Assembly: GCF_900100355.1 (NCBI RefSeq)
Contig: NZ_FNFH01000001.1
Coordinates: 448,963-512,962 of the forward strand
Direction: 5' to 3'
Source: Microbulbifer yueqingensis
Lineage (GTDB): Bacteria; Pseudomonadota; Gammaproteobacteria; Pseudomonadales; Cellvibrionaceae
DNA: 64,000 nucleotides
The translations under genes were made by a program, and so were the position numbers. Positions 43,447-52,497 of the stretch are shown piece by piece. Under the pieces are notes generated by a model. The model was not told the DNA's origin and made no database searches. It was given only the letters and a program-made list of their open reading frames with translations. Numbering within the stretch: position 1 is the stretch's first letter; the number at the start of each line of letters is the position of its first letter.

Positions 43447-46400
43447 TCAGTCGACAAACACGCGCGCATTGCGGAACAGGCGCATCCAGCCGGAATCCTC
43501 CTCCCAGTCATCCGGGCACCAGCTGTTGCTGACGGCGCGGGCGACACGCTCCGGATGCGGCATCATGATGGTGACACGGCCATCCTCGGAACACAGCGAG
43601 GTGATACCGTTCACCGAGCCGTTCGGGTTGGCCGGGTAGGTCTGGGTTATCTGGCGGTGGTTGTTCAGGTAGCGCATGGCGATGGTGCCGGACTCCTCGC
43701 AGGCCTCCAGTGCCTCCTGGTTCGCAAATTCCACCCGGCCCTCGCCGTGGGCCACGGCCACCGGCATGTAGGAGCCGGCCATGTCCTTGAACAGCACCGA
43801 CGGGGAATCCTCGATTCCCACGAGTGCGAAGCGCGCCTCATACTGTTCCGACAGGTTGCGCACGAAACGCGGCCAGTGGCCGGCGCCGGGAATCAGTTCC
43901 TTGATCACCGAGAACATCTGGCAGCCATTGCACACGCCCAGGCCGAAGGTGTCCTTGCGATTGAAGAAAGCCTCGAACTGGTCACGGGCACGGTCATTGA
44001 ACAGGATGGTCTTGGCCCAGCCCTCGCCGGCACCCAGCACGTCGCCATAGGAGAAACCGCCGCAGCCCACCAGGCCCTTGAAGTCATCCAGGGTCACGCG
44101 GCCGGCGAGGATGTCACTCATGTGTACGTCCACCGCATTGAAACCGGCGCGATGGAACGAGTGCGCCATCTCAACCTGGCTGTTGACGCCCTGCTCACGC
44201 AGGATAGCCACCCGCGGGCGCGTGCCCTTCTTGATATAGGGTGCGCTGATGTCCTCGTTGACATCGAAGGTCAGGTTTACCGACAGGCCCGGATCGTCCT
44301 TGGCGATGGCGGCGAACTCCTGCTCGGCGCACTCGGCATTGTCGCGCAGCGCCTGGATCCGGTAGCTGGTCTCCGCCCAGGCCTGCTGCAGCTCGACGCG
44401 GGAGCGGCGGAAGAACTCCCGGCCGCCGCGGGTGAAACGCAGGGTGTCGTCGCGATTGAGGTAACCGATCTGGTGGGCCGGCACGCCCACGCTGCCGAAG
44501 CGCTGTACCAGCATCTCTGCGTCGTTGGCGTGTACCTGCAGCACCGCCCCCAGCTCCTCGCTGAACAGCGCCGCGATTACATCCTCGCCCAGTTCATACA
44601 GGTCCACGTCCACGCCCAGGCGGCCGGCGAAGCACATCTCTGCCAGCGTTGTGAACAGGCCGCCGTCGGAGCGGTCGTGGTAGGCCAGGAGAATGTCCTC
44701 CTCCAGCGCGTGTTGCATCACCTCGAAGAAGCCCTTCAGGCGGCGGGCGTCGTCAAGGTCCGCGGGCTCGCTACCCAGCTGGCTGTATACCTGCGCCAGG
44801 CAGGATCCACCCAGGCGGTTCTTGCCCGCGCCCAGGTCGACCAGTATCAATTCGCTGTCCTCGCCCGGTTGCAGCTGCGGGGTTACCGTCTTGCGCACGT
44901 CCGTTACCGGCGCGAAGGCCGAGATAACCAGTGACAGGGGTGCCGTCACCGCCTTGTCGAGGCCGCCGTCATTCCACGCCGTACGCATGGACATGGAGTC
45001 CTTGCCTACCGGGATGGTGATGCCCAATTCCGGGCACAGTTCCATGCCCACCGCCTCCACGGTGCGGAAGAGTTTCTCCTCCTCGCCCGGGTGGCCGGCG
45101 GCGCACATCCAGTTGGCGGACAGCTTGATATCGGACAGCTTGTCGATACGGGTCGCGGCGATATTGGTGATGGCCTCGGCCACTGCCAGCCGGCCGGACG
45201 CCGGGGCATCCAGGAGCGCCACCGGGGTGCGCTCGCCCATGGCCATGGCCTCGCCGGCGTAGCTGTCGTAGGCCACGGTGGTCACGGCGCAATCCGCCAC
45301 CGGTACCTGCCACGGGCCCACCATCTGGTCCCGGGAAACCATACCGGTCACGGTGCGGTCGCCGATGGTGATCAGGAAGCTCTTGCTGGCTACCGTGGGC
45401 AGGCGCAGGACACGGTCCACGGCCTCATCCAGGTCGATGCCGTCGGTCTTGAACTCGGTGGTTTCCACCTCGCGCTTGTCGGCCTCGCGGTGCATCTTCG
45501 GCGGCTTGCCGAACAACACCGACATGGGCAGGTCCACCGGCTTGGCGTCGAATTTCTTGTCGTTGAGCAGCAGGTGCTTGTCTTCAGTAGCCTCGCCCAC
45601 CACCGCGTAGGGACAGCGCTCGCGGGCACAGATCTGCTCGAAGCGCGCCAGGTCGTCGGGCATCACCGCCAGCACATAGCGCTCCTGGGACTCGTTGCAC
45701 CAGATCTCCAGCGGGCTCATGCCCGGCTCGTCACAGGGGACCTCGCGCAGCTCGAAGCGGCCGCCGGTGCCACCGTCCTTCACCAGCTCCGGGAAGGCGT
45801 TGGACAGGCCGCCGGCGCCGACGTCGTGGATGAAGGCGATGGGGTTCTTGTTGCCCAGCTGCCAGCACTGGTCGATCACTTCCTGGCAGCGGCGCTCGAT
45901 TTCCGGATTCTGGCGCTGCACCGAGGCGAAATCCAGGTCCTCGGAACTGGTACCGCTGGCCATGCTGGAGGCCGCGCCCCCGCCCAGGCCGATCAGCATG
46001 GCCGGGCCGCCGAGCACCACCAGCCTGGCGCCGGGCTGGAATTCCGGTTTCTCGATATGTTCCTCACGGATATTGCCGTAGCCGCCCGCGATCATGATGG
46101 GCTTGTGGTAGCCCCGGCGCTCGCCGTCGAAATCCTCTTCGAAGGTGCGGAAATAGCCGCAGATATTCGGGCGGCCGAACTCATTGTTGAACGCGGCGCC
46201 GCCGATGGGCCCCTCGATCATGATGTCCAGCGCGGTCACGATCCGCTCCGGCTTGCCGTAATTCACCTCCCAGGGCTGCAGGTATTGCGGGATCTGCAGG
46301 TTGGAGACGGTAAAGCCGGTCAGGCCCACCTTGGGTTTGGAGCCGCGGCCCACGGCACCCTCGTCGCGGATCTCACCGCCGGCACCGGTACCGGCGCCGG

Positions 46401-47310
46401 GGAAGGGGGCGATGGCGGTCGGGTGGTTGTGGGTCTCCACCTTCATCAGCATGTGGATCGGCTCCTGGCTGAAGCCGTACTCCTTTGTCTCCGGGTCGGG
46501 ATAGAAGCGCCCGGCCTCATGGCCGGTCACCACGGCGGCGTTATCGGCGTAGGCCGACAGCACATTGTCACCGCCCTTCTGGTAGGTGTTGCGGATCATG
46601 GAGAACAGCGACAGGTCCTGGTCCTCGCCATCGATGGTCCAGCTGGCGTTGAAGATCTTGTGCCGGCAGTGCTCCGAGTTCGCCTGGGCGAACATCATCA
46701 GCTCCACATCGGTGGGGTTGCGCTCCAGCTCCTCGAAGCTCTTCAGCAGGTAGTCGATCTCGTCGTCGGCCAGGGCCAGGCCCAGGCTCACGTTGGCCTC
46801 TTCCAGAGCGGGCCGGCCACCATCGAGCAGGTCCACAGTGGTGAGCCTGCGCGGCTCCTCGACCTGGAACAGCTGTTCAGCCTGGTCGAAGTCGGCCAGC
46901 ACGCTCTCCACCATGCGGTCGTGCAGCTGGGCCGCCACCGCTTCCCGTTCAGGGCCGGTTAAGTCGACCCCGGTAATGTAGTAGGCAACCCCGCGCTCCA
47001 GGCGGTGCACCTGCTCCAGGCCGGCGTTGTGGGCAATATCGGTGGCCTTCGAGGACCAGGGTGAAATGGTGCCGGGACGCGGCACCACCAGCATCAGCTC
47101 TCCCTCGGGCTGGTGCTCCTCTTCCGTGGGGCCGTACTGCAGCAGGCGCTCCAGCAGCTCCCGCTCTTTCTTGCCCAGCTTGTCGGTGTCGGCGAAGTGC
47201 ACGAACTCGGCGTAGACATCCTCGATGGCGGGCTGCATGGCGCGCAGCTGCTTGAGTAACTTTTGATGGCGGAATTTCGACAGTGCGGGAGCACCACGCA
47301 GAACTTGCAT
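43447..47310 (-). CDS. purL: Phosphoribosylformylglycinamidine synthase (FGAM synthase)
   Basis: A 1287-residue single-chain PurL, close to the 1295 of E. coli, acting at the fourth step of purine synthesis. The N-terminal PurS-like part ([22 protein letters not shown]) starts at ATG 47310. Two AIRS-type ATP domains follow, with [46 protein letters not shown] and [17 protein letters not shown] visible. The C-terminal glutaminase has nucleophile Cys in [11 protein letters not shown] and the His/Glu pair in MPHPERVAR. Frames reaching 47628 lie outside family length. It is divergent from mltF, a common neighbour in gammaproteobacteria. Confidence 0.96.
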   Translation of the reverse strand: MQVLRGAPALSKFRHQKLLKQLRAMQPAIEDVYAEFVHFADTDKLGKKERELLERLLQYGPTEEEHQPEGELMLVVPRPGTISPWSSKATDIAHNAGLEQVHRLERGVAYYITGVDLTGPEREAVAAQLHDRMVESVLADFDQAEQLFQVEEPRRLTTVDLLDGGRPALEEANVSLGLALADDEIDYLLKSFEELERNPTDVELMMFAQANSEHCRHKIFNASWTIDGEDQDLSLFSMIRNTYQKGGDNVLSAYADNAAVVTGHEAGRFYPDPETKEYGFSQEPIHMLMKVETHNHPTAIAPFPGAGTGAGGEIRDEGAVGRGSKPKVGLTGFTVSNLQIPQYLQPWEVNYGKPERIVTALDIMIEGPIGGAAFNNEFGRPNICGYFRTFEEDFDGERRGYHKPIMIAGGYGNIREEHIEKPEFQPGARLVVLGGPAMLIGLGGGAASSMASGTSSEDLDFASVQRQNPEIERRCQEVIDQCWQLGNKNPIAFIHDVGAGGLSNAFPELVKDGGTGGRFELREVPCDEPGMSPLEIWCNESQERYVLAVMPDDLARFEQICARERCPYAVVGEATEDKHLLLNDKKFDAKPVDLPMSVLFGKPPKMHREADKREVETTEFKTDGIDLDEAVDRVLRLPTVASKSFLITIGDRTVTGMVSRDQMVGPWQVPVADCAVTTVAYDSYAGEAMAMGERTPVALLDAPASGRLAVAEAITNIAATRIDKLSDIKLSANWMCAAGHPGEEEKLFRTVEAVGMELCPELGITIPVGKDSMSMRTAWNDGGLDKAVTAPLSLVISAFAPVTDVRKTVTPQLQPGEDSELILVDLGAGKNRLGGSCLAQVYSQLGSEPADLDDARRLKGFFEVMQHALEEDILLAYHDRSDGGLFTTLAEMCFAGRLGVDVDLYELGEDVIAALFSEELGAVLQVHANDAEMLVQRFGSVGVPAHQIGYLNRDDTLRFTRGGREFFRRSRVELQQAWAETSYRIQALRDNAECAEQEFAAIAKDDPGLSVNLTFDVNEDISAPYIKKGTRPRVAILREQGVNSQVEMAHSFHRAGFNAVDVHMSDILAGRVTLDDFKGLVGCGGFSYGDVLGAGEGWAKTILFNDRARDQFEAFFNRKDTFGLGVCNGCQMFSVIKELIPGAGHWPRFVRNLSEQYEARFALVGIEDSPSVLFKDMAGSYMPVAVAHGEGRVEFANQEALEACEESGTIAMRYLNNHRQITQTYPANPNGSVNGITSLCSEDGRVTIMMPHPERVARAVSNSWCPDDWEEDSGWMRLFRNARVFVD

Positions 47311-47763
47311 CGCGGGAGTTTGCCTCTTGTCTGAATGTGAGATCGGGCGCGCCAGAAGTCGCGCTTCAGCCCGGCGATGGAGCCGGGGTAAGGAAGGCCG
47401 CAATTGTACCCGAACCGCAGCGAGTCCAACACTGTCCAACCACGTATATCCGCTCCCCAGTGCGATCTCCGGCAGCGGAGTGTGGCGGCCGCCCGCCCCG
47501 GAAAGGGTATTGGCGCCGTTTTTTTCGTGACATGGCTCCGGAACTTTATGGGAACCAGTGCGCTCTACTAGACTTATCAAGCCGATACAAGTAGGCAGAT
47601 CACAAAGCAAAAACCCGCCAGCGAGCAATTTGTCGCCAGATGGGTTAGAATCGCGGACCTTTTGCCGGACTGGCCATGCTCAGGAAGAGCTCCACCGGCG
47701 GCCGCTGGCGCGAAAGCGCACTGATGAAAGCGATAAGAACTAAGGGACTAGAGGGGACTTTTT
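47311..47763. other. Intergenic region between divergent purL and mltF
   Basis: About 450 bases that must carry both promoters. A TAGAAT -10-like hexamer at 47646-47651 could serve mltF, but no good -35 sits at the right distance. No purine riboswitch or PurR box was recognised. Confidence 0.35.
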
Positions 47764-49242
47764 ATGATCATGAAAAGCCGCATGTTGCGATACAGCCGCC
47801 GCCTGGCCAAAGGCCTGGCGCTGGCCTGCTGTGCCTCGCTGATTGTGGCCAGCAAGGCCCCCGACACCCTGGAGCAGGTCAAGGCATCCGGCCGGCTGGT
47901 GGTACTGTCCCAGAATGGTCCCACCACCTACTACGAGGATGCCGCCGGCACCCACACCGGTTTCGAATACGGACTGTTGCGGGCTTTCGCCGATGACCTG
48001 GGCGTGGAACTGGAAATCCGCGACGTTCATGACCTGGACGAGATCTTCACGCGCCTCGAGACCCCCGATGAGGGGGCCCACCTGGCTGCCGCCGGGCTCA
48101 CGGTGACCCCGCTGCGCCGCGAGCAGGTGCGCTTCACCCCGTCCTACTTTGAGATCCGCCAGCAGGTGATCTACCGCCTCGGCGAGGACCGGCCGCGCTC
48201 CGTCGGCGACCTGGAAGGCAAGAAGGTGGCGGTCATCGCCGGTAGTGCCCACGCCGAGGAACTGCGCAAGCTGTCTGCCCGCCACCCTGACCTGCAGTGG
48301 GAGGAGATCTCCGACGTGGATGCCATGGAACTGGTGGAAATGGTCGACCAGGGTAAATACCCTTATGCCGTGGTCGACTCCAACGCCTATGCCGTTCATC
48401 GCGGGCTCTATCCCAACACCCATATCGGTTTTAACCTCACCCAGTTCCAGCCTGTCGCCTGGGCATTCCCCCGCGGCAAGGACGACAGCCTCTACCGCGC
48501 TGCACGGAATTTCATGCTGCGCGCCAACACCAACGGCATGGTGGCCGAGCTGCGCGAGAAATTCTTCGGGCACGTCAGCGAGATGAATGTGGGCGGGGCC
48601 CAGGCCTTTGCCAGGAGCACCCGCGAGCGCCTGCCGCAGTGGCGGGAGACCATGGAAAAAGTCGCCACCGAATACGACCTGGACTGGCACCTGCTGGCTG
48701 CCCTGAGCTACCAGGAGTCGCACTGGAACCCGAAGGCGCGCTCGCGCACCGGTGTGCGCGGCCTGATGATGCTGACCCGCGGAACCGCGCGGGAACTGGG
48801 CGTCAACCGCATGGACCCCATCGAGAGTATCGAGGGCGGCGCCCGCTACATCGTGGAGCTCCGCAACAAGATTCCCGAGCGCATCCGCGAGCCGGACCGC
48901 ACCTGGATGGCCCTGGCCGCCTACAACGTGGGCTACGGCCACCTGGAGGACGCGCGGGTGCTGACCGAGAAGATGGGCGGCAACCCGGACCGCTGGACCG
49001 ATGTCCGCGACCACCTGCCGCTGCTGGCCAAGCGCCAGTATTACAAGGGCACCAGGCATGGCTATGCCCGCGGCTGGGAGCCCGTGACTTACGTACAGAA
49101 TATCCGCCACTACCAGGCACTGCTGACCTGGAACAGCCGCATCGAGGAGCAGCGCCTGGCCGATGCCGCCAATGACGCGGCAAGCGAAGAGGCGCTGGCG
49201 GACAGCGCCCCGCTCGAGAGCGGCGCCATACCCGCTTTCTGA
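47764..49242 (+). CDS. mltF: Membrane-bound lytic murein transglycosylase F
   Basis: A 492-residue two-domain protein. A signal (1-30) leads to a periplasmic substrate-binding-protein-like domain (about 35-275; LEQVKASGRLVVLSQNGPTTYYED). The SLT lysozyme-like domain follows (about 290-450). Glu318 in LAALSYQESHWNPKA is the catalytic acid; VRGLMMLTRGTARELG and MALAAYNVGYGHLEDAR are family blocks. It cleaves peptidoglycan with formation of 1,6-anhydro-muramic ends. AGGGG is seven bases before ATG 47764. The last 40 residues are acidic and Ala-rich. Confidence 0.94.
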   Translation: MIMKSRMLRYSRRLAKGLALACCASLIVASKAPDTLEQVKASGRLVVLSQNGPTTYYEDAAGTHTGFEYGLLRAFADDLGVELEIRDVHDLDEIFTRLETPDEGAHLAAAGLTVTPLRREQVRFTPSYFEIRQQVIYRLGEDRPRSVGDLEGKKVAVIAGSAHAEELRKLSARHPDLQWEEISDVDAMELVEMVDQGKYPYAVVDSNAYAVHRGLYPNTHIGFNLTQFQPVAWAFPRGKDDSLYRAARNFMLRANTNGMVAELREKFFGHVSEMNVGGAQAFARSTRERLPQWRETMEKVATEYDLDWHLLAALSYQESHWNPKARSRTGVRGLMMLTRGTARELGVNRMDPIESIEGGARYIVELRNKIPERIREPDRTWMALAAYNVGYGHLEDARVLTEKMGGNPDRWTDVRDHLPLLAKRQYYKGTRHGYARGWEPVTYVQNIRHYQALLTWNSRIEEQRLADAANDAASEEALADSAPLESGAIPAF

Positions 49243-49269
49243 ATCCCCTCCCCTGACCGAAGCAGCACC

Positions 49270-49298
49270 GAGGCGGCGGGCATTGCCCGCCCCGCCTC
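49270..49298. terminator. Hairpin after mltF
   Basis: GAGGCG pairs with CGCCTC and inner GCGGGC with GCCCGC, around an ATT loop, with a 2-base bulge. It lies 28 bases past the mltF stop. There is no T-run, so a terminator role is only moderately supported. Confidence 0.4.
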
Positions 49299-49518
49299 AC
49301 CCCACACCCAATTCCCCGCGCCAGCAACCCTCAGAGAAAGAGATCGATCCGTCGTGCCCAGTGGTGCAAGCGGCAGCGCCGGGAAGCAAAGCTTACAGCG
49401 ACGGGTCCCGGGGCAAGGCGAAAAAGCGCTGGACTAGCAGCGCTAATTCAAGCTTTTTCAACGCCGCCACGGGGCTCGTCGCGAAGAGATCGCTTTCCGG
49501 AGCTGTCGTTTGCACCAC

Positions 49519-50991
49519 TCACCCCCGCCGCCAGCGGTGAAAGCGTTCCAGCCAGCGCAGCACGCCCTGTGGCGCATGGGCTCGCTTCCAGCCCCCGGCC
49601 ACCGAGCGGTTGGCCTCCATCATGGTGGGATAGATATGGATGGTGCCCAGCAGCTTGTTGAGACCCAGGCCGTGTTTCATCGCCACGACGAACTCAGCGA
49701 TGAGCTCCCCGGCATTCTCGCCCACGATCGTTGCCCCGAGGATCCTGTCCTTGCCCGGTACCGTGAGTACCTTCACGAAGCCCCGGGCCGCCCCCTCGAC
49801 AATGGCGCGATCCAGGTCCTCCAGGTCGTACCGGGTCACCGTATAGGGAATGCCCTCGGCACTGGCCCGGTGCTCGGTGAGCCCCACGCCAGCCACTTCG
49901 GGGTCGACGAACACTGCCCGCGGCACCAGGGAATAGTCGACACTGAATTTCTTCAGGTCCCCGAACAGGCCGTTGACCGCCGCATACCAGGCCTGGTGGG
50001 AGGCCATATGGGTAAACTGGTAAGGTCCCACCAGGTCTCCAGCGGCGAGGATATGACTGAACTCCGTACGCAGGAAATCGTCTGTGTGCAACCGGCCATC
50101 ATCCAGCAGCCCCAGCTCTTCCAGTCCGAAGCCGGTCACCCGCGGGCGACGGCCCAGCGCCAGCAGCAGCTGGTCGAATTCCAGTTCTGTCTCACCGCTG
50201 CTATCGGATACCGTCACGCGGCCACCGTCACGCTCGCCGGGCGCAAAGGCGGTGGCCTTGCAGCCAGTCAGCACCGTAATGCCCTCGGCGGCCAGGGCTT
50301 CCTCCACTGCATCGGAGACTTCCGCGTCCTCCGCCGGCAACAGTCGCGGTGCCATCTCCACCAGGGTGACATTGGAACCCAGGCGCCCGAACGCCTGGGC
50401 CAGTTCGCAGCCGATCGCGCCGCCGCCGAGCACGACGAATTTCTCCGGCACCCGCTCGAGCCCCGCGAACCGCTCCCACAGCGTCTCGCTGGTGACATAG
50501 CGGACCTCATCAATACCCGGGAGCGGGGGCACCACCGGTTCAGCCCCGGTGGCAAGGATAATCGCGCGCGCCGTGAGTACTTGCTCACCGCCACCATTGA
50601 GCTGGATCCTGACCGTCCAGGGATCGACCAGCTGCGCCCGGCCCTGCACCACATCCACGCCAAGACCGGTGTAGCGCTCGACGCTGTCATGGGGCTCGAT
50701 GGCCTCGATGGACACACGCACATGGCGCATCACCGCGGGAAAGTCGATTTCCGGCTCGGGCAGCCTGACGCCGAAGCGCTCCGCCTCGCGGGCCTGCCTC
50801 GCCACACGGGCGCACTTGATCAGCGCCTTGCTGGGCACGCAGCCGGTATTCAGGCAGTCACCACCCATGGGGCCGGATTCAACCAGCGTCACACTGGCCT
50901 TCACTGCCGCGGCAATGTAGGCACTCACCAGTCCGGCGGAACCGGCCCCGATCACGATCAGGTTGCGGTCGAACTTCTTTGGCTTGCTCAC
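49519..50991 (-). CDS. MerA-like pyridine nucleotide-disulfide oxidoreductase
   Basis: A roughly 490-residue flavoprotein. FAD loop LIVIGAGSAGL (11-21), redox-active Cys46/Cys51 in GGDCLNTGCVPSK, NAD loop VVLGGGAIGCELAQAFG and FAD motif ILAAGDLVG are in family order. The C-terminal end has IHIYPTMMEANRSVAGGWKR in the place of the usual HPTxSE. It lacks the C-terminal cysteine pair of true mercuric reductase, so mercury reduction is unlikely. The start is GTG 50991 with AGGGG upstream; a TTG at 51009 is less likely. It follows the TVP38-like gene in an operon. Confidence 0.85.
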   Translation of the reverse strand: MSKPKKFDRNLIVIGAGSAGLVSAYIAAAVKASVTLVESGPMGGDCLNTGCVPSKALIKCARVARQAREAERFGVRLPEPEIDFPAVMRHVRVSIEAIEPHDSVERYTGLGVDVVQGRAQLVDPWTVRIQLNGGGEQVLTARAIILATGAEPVVPPLPGIDEVRYVTSETLWERFAGLERVPEKFVVLGGGAIGCELAQAFGRLGSNVTLVEMAPRLLPAEDAEVSDAVEEALAAEGITVLTGCKATAFAPGERDGGRVTVSDSSGETELEFDQLLLALGRRPRVTGFGLEELGLLDDGRLHTDDFLRTEFSHILAAGDLVGPYQFTHMASHQAWYAAVNGLFGDLKKFSVDYSLVPRAVFVDPEVAGVGLTEHRASAEGIPYTVTRYDLEDLDRAIVEGAARGFVKVLTVPGKDRILGATIVGENAGELIAEFVVAMKHGLGLNKLLGTIHIYPTMMEANRSVAGGWKRAHAPQGVLRWLERFHRWRRG

Positions 50992-51019
50992 ATTTGCGCC
51001 CCTGCCCAATTCTCAGCGT

Positions 51020-51706
51020 TCAGCCCGCCCCGGCCCGCAGGCGCTTGATGCCCTGCAGGATCTTCTTTGCCAGCAGCGGGAAGAGCCCCATCAGCACGAA
51101 CGATAGCACCAGCCCCGGCGACAGGATGTCAGCGGGGCTGTCCACCTGCGCCAGCTGGGTGCCCGCATTCACGTACACGACGGTGAAGGGGAACATTCCC
51201 ACCTGGCTGACCCAGTAGAAGGTCCGGGTACGAATGCGGGTCAGTGCCATAAGGATATTGATAATGAAGAAGGGGAAGACCGGCATCAGGCGCATGGCAA
51301 ACAGGTAGAAGCCGCCCTCTCTCTCCACGCCACGGTTTATCGCCTCAAGGCGCTTGCTGAAATGATCCTGCACCCAGTCGTGCAGCAGGAAGCGCGCCAC
51401 CAGGAAAGCCACGGTGGCACCGATGGTCGATGCAAAGGAAACAATCACCGTCCCCCACAACAACCCGAACAACGCCCCCCCGGCCAGCGTCATAATGGCC
51501 GCGCCCGGCAGTGACAGGCCCGTGACCACGATATAGATGAGGGCGAACGCCAGCGCCACCGTCACGGGGGACTCTTGTTGCCACTCGGTGAATCGCGCGT
51601 GTCCCTGCTTGAGGTTCTCCAGCGTCAGGTACTGGTTCAGGTCAAACGCAAAGAAAGCGACTGCCAGTGCCACCAGTACTGATATCACGGTTATTTTCTT
51701 TGTCAC
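51020..51706 (-). CDS. TVP38/TMEM64 (VTT domain) membrane protein
   Basis: A 228-residue inner-membrane protein with about five helices. The VTT/SNARE-associated motif is in LPGAAIMTLAGGALFGLLWGTVIVSFASTIGATVAFLVARFLLHDWVQ (about 65-115), ending FPFFIINILMALTRIRTRTFYWVSQVGMFPFTVVYVNAGTQLA. Members are linked to lipid scrambling or ion tolerance. GTG 51706 is the start. A 28-base gap to the MerA-like oxidoreductase implies co-transcription; the same pair occurs, sometimes fused, in other bacteria (recalled, not checked). Confidence 0.87.
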   Translation of the reverse strand: MTKKITVISVLVALAVAFFAFDLNQYLTLENLKQGHARFTEWQQESPVTVALAFALIYIVVTGLSLPGAAIMTLAGGALFGLLWGTVIVSFASTIGATVAFLVARFLLHDWVQDHFSKRLEAINRGVEREGGFYLFAMRLMPVFPFFIINILMALTRIRTRTFYWVSQVGMFPFTVVYVNAGTQLAQVDSPADILSPGLVLSFVLMGLFPLLAKKILQGIKRLRAGAG

Positions 51707-51945
51707 CGTACAGGGTCCCTGTTGTGCGGTAAGTTCGAGGATCTCATCAGGCTACGCCGGCACGCTCTCCTTAAAGGATAAAGGATCAGCGGCCGGAGAC
51801 CATCCTACCGCAACCCCGGCCGGTGCGTCTCCTGCGGCTCTGGATGGCGGTGGCAATCAGTCGGTAAACTGTCGGGAAAATTACAGCCGGGCCGGATAAA
51901 GGCTGGCCCGGCCCACTCCCGGGATTACATGCGAGGCCAACAGTC

Positions 51946-52332
51946 ATGCTGGAGGGAATTCACCACGCGGCGATCATTTGCTCGGATTACGGGAAATCAA
52001 GGCAATTCTATGTCGGTATCCTGGGCCTGGAAGTAATCGCCGAGAATTTTCGTGCAGGGCGCAATTCCTGGAAGCTCGACCTCGCCCTTCCCGACGGTGG
52101 CCAGGTGGAACTGTTTTCCTTTCCCACAGCCCCACCCCGCCCCAGCTATCCCGAGGCACAGGGGCTCCGCCACCTGGCCTTCCGGGTCGCAGCCCTGGAG
52201 CCGGTGATCCGGCACCTGCAGGATTGCGGTATCGAGGTAGAGCCGGTGCGGGTGGATGAATACACGGGCAAGCGCTTTACTTTTTTCAGTGACCCGGACG
52301 GGTTGCCACTCGAACTTTATGAGCAAGGCTGA
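51946..52332 (+). CDS. VOC (glyoxalase-fold) metalloprotein
   Basis: A 128-residue single-domain VOC protein. His6/His7 in LEGIHHAAI and Glu near VELFSF, His in LRHLAFRV and Glu in LELYEQ are the four metal ligand positions. DYGKSRQFYVGILGLEVIAEN is the family-standard first helix. It resembles YaeR/GloA2-type enzymes; the substrate is unknown. A GAGG upstream fits ATG 51946. It is divergent from the TVP38 gene and followed by a strong terminator. Confidence 0.88.
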   Translation: MLEGIHHAAIICSDYGKSRQFYVGILGLEVIAENFRAGRNSWKLDLALPDGGQVELFSFPTAPPRPSYPEAQGLRHLAFRVAALEPVIRHLQDCGIEVEPVRVDEYTGKRFTFFSDPDGLPLELYEQG

Positions 52333-52373
52333 AAAAACCTTCCCCGCCCCCTGCCCGGTTACTTTAGATATAA

Positions 52374-52402
52374 GATAGCCGCCTTACGGCGGCTATCTTT
52401 TC
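52374..52402 (+). terminator. Rho-independent terminator of the VOC gene
   Basis: GATAGCCGCC pairs perfectly with GGCGGCTATC around TTAC (52374-52397), followed by TTTT. It is 42 bases after the stop. Confidence 0.85.
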
Positions 52403-52497
52403 CAGAAAACGTCGGCCTTACAACCATAGGCTTTCCTCAACGCGTTGCTGACATCGCTAAGGGAGGACGCGGCTTTTACCGCGACGTCTCCTGGGAG

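Noticed and set aside
45091-46962. A 623-codon open frame opposite purL
   Set aside because: Shadow of purL with repetitive Gly/His/Val sequence.
47311-47763. A purine riboswitch or PurR operator upstream of purL
   Set aside because: No aptamer-like structure or PurR-box-like palindrome could be recognised.
49519-50991. Mercuric reductase as a mercury resistance gene
   Set aside because: The C-terminal vicinal cysteines and N-terminal heavy-metal domain are absent, and no merR/merT/merP genes are near.
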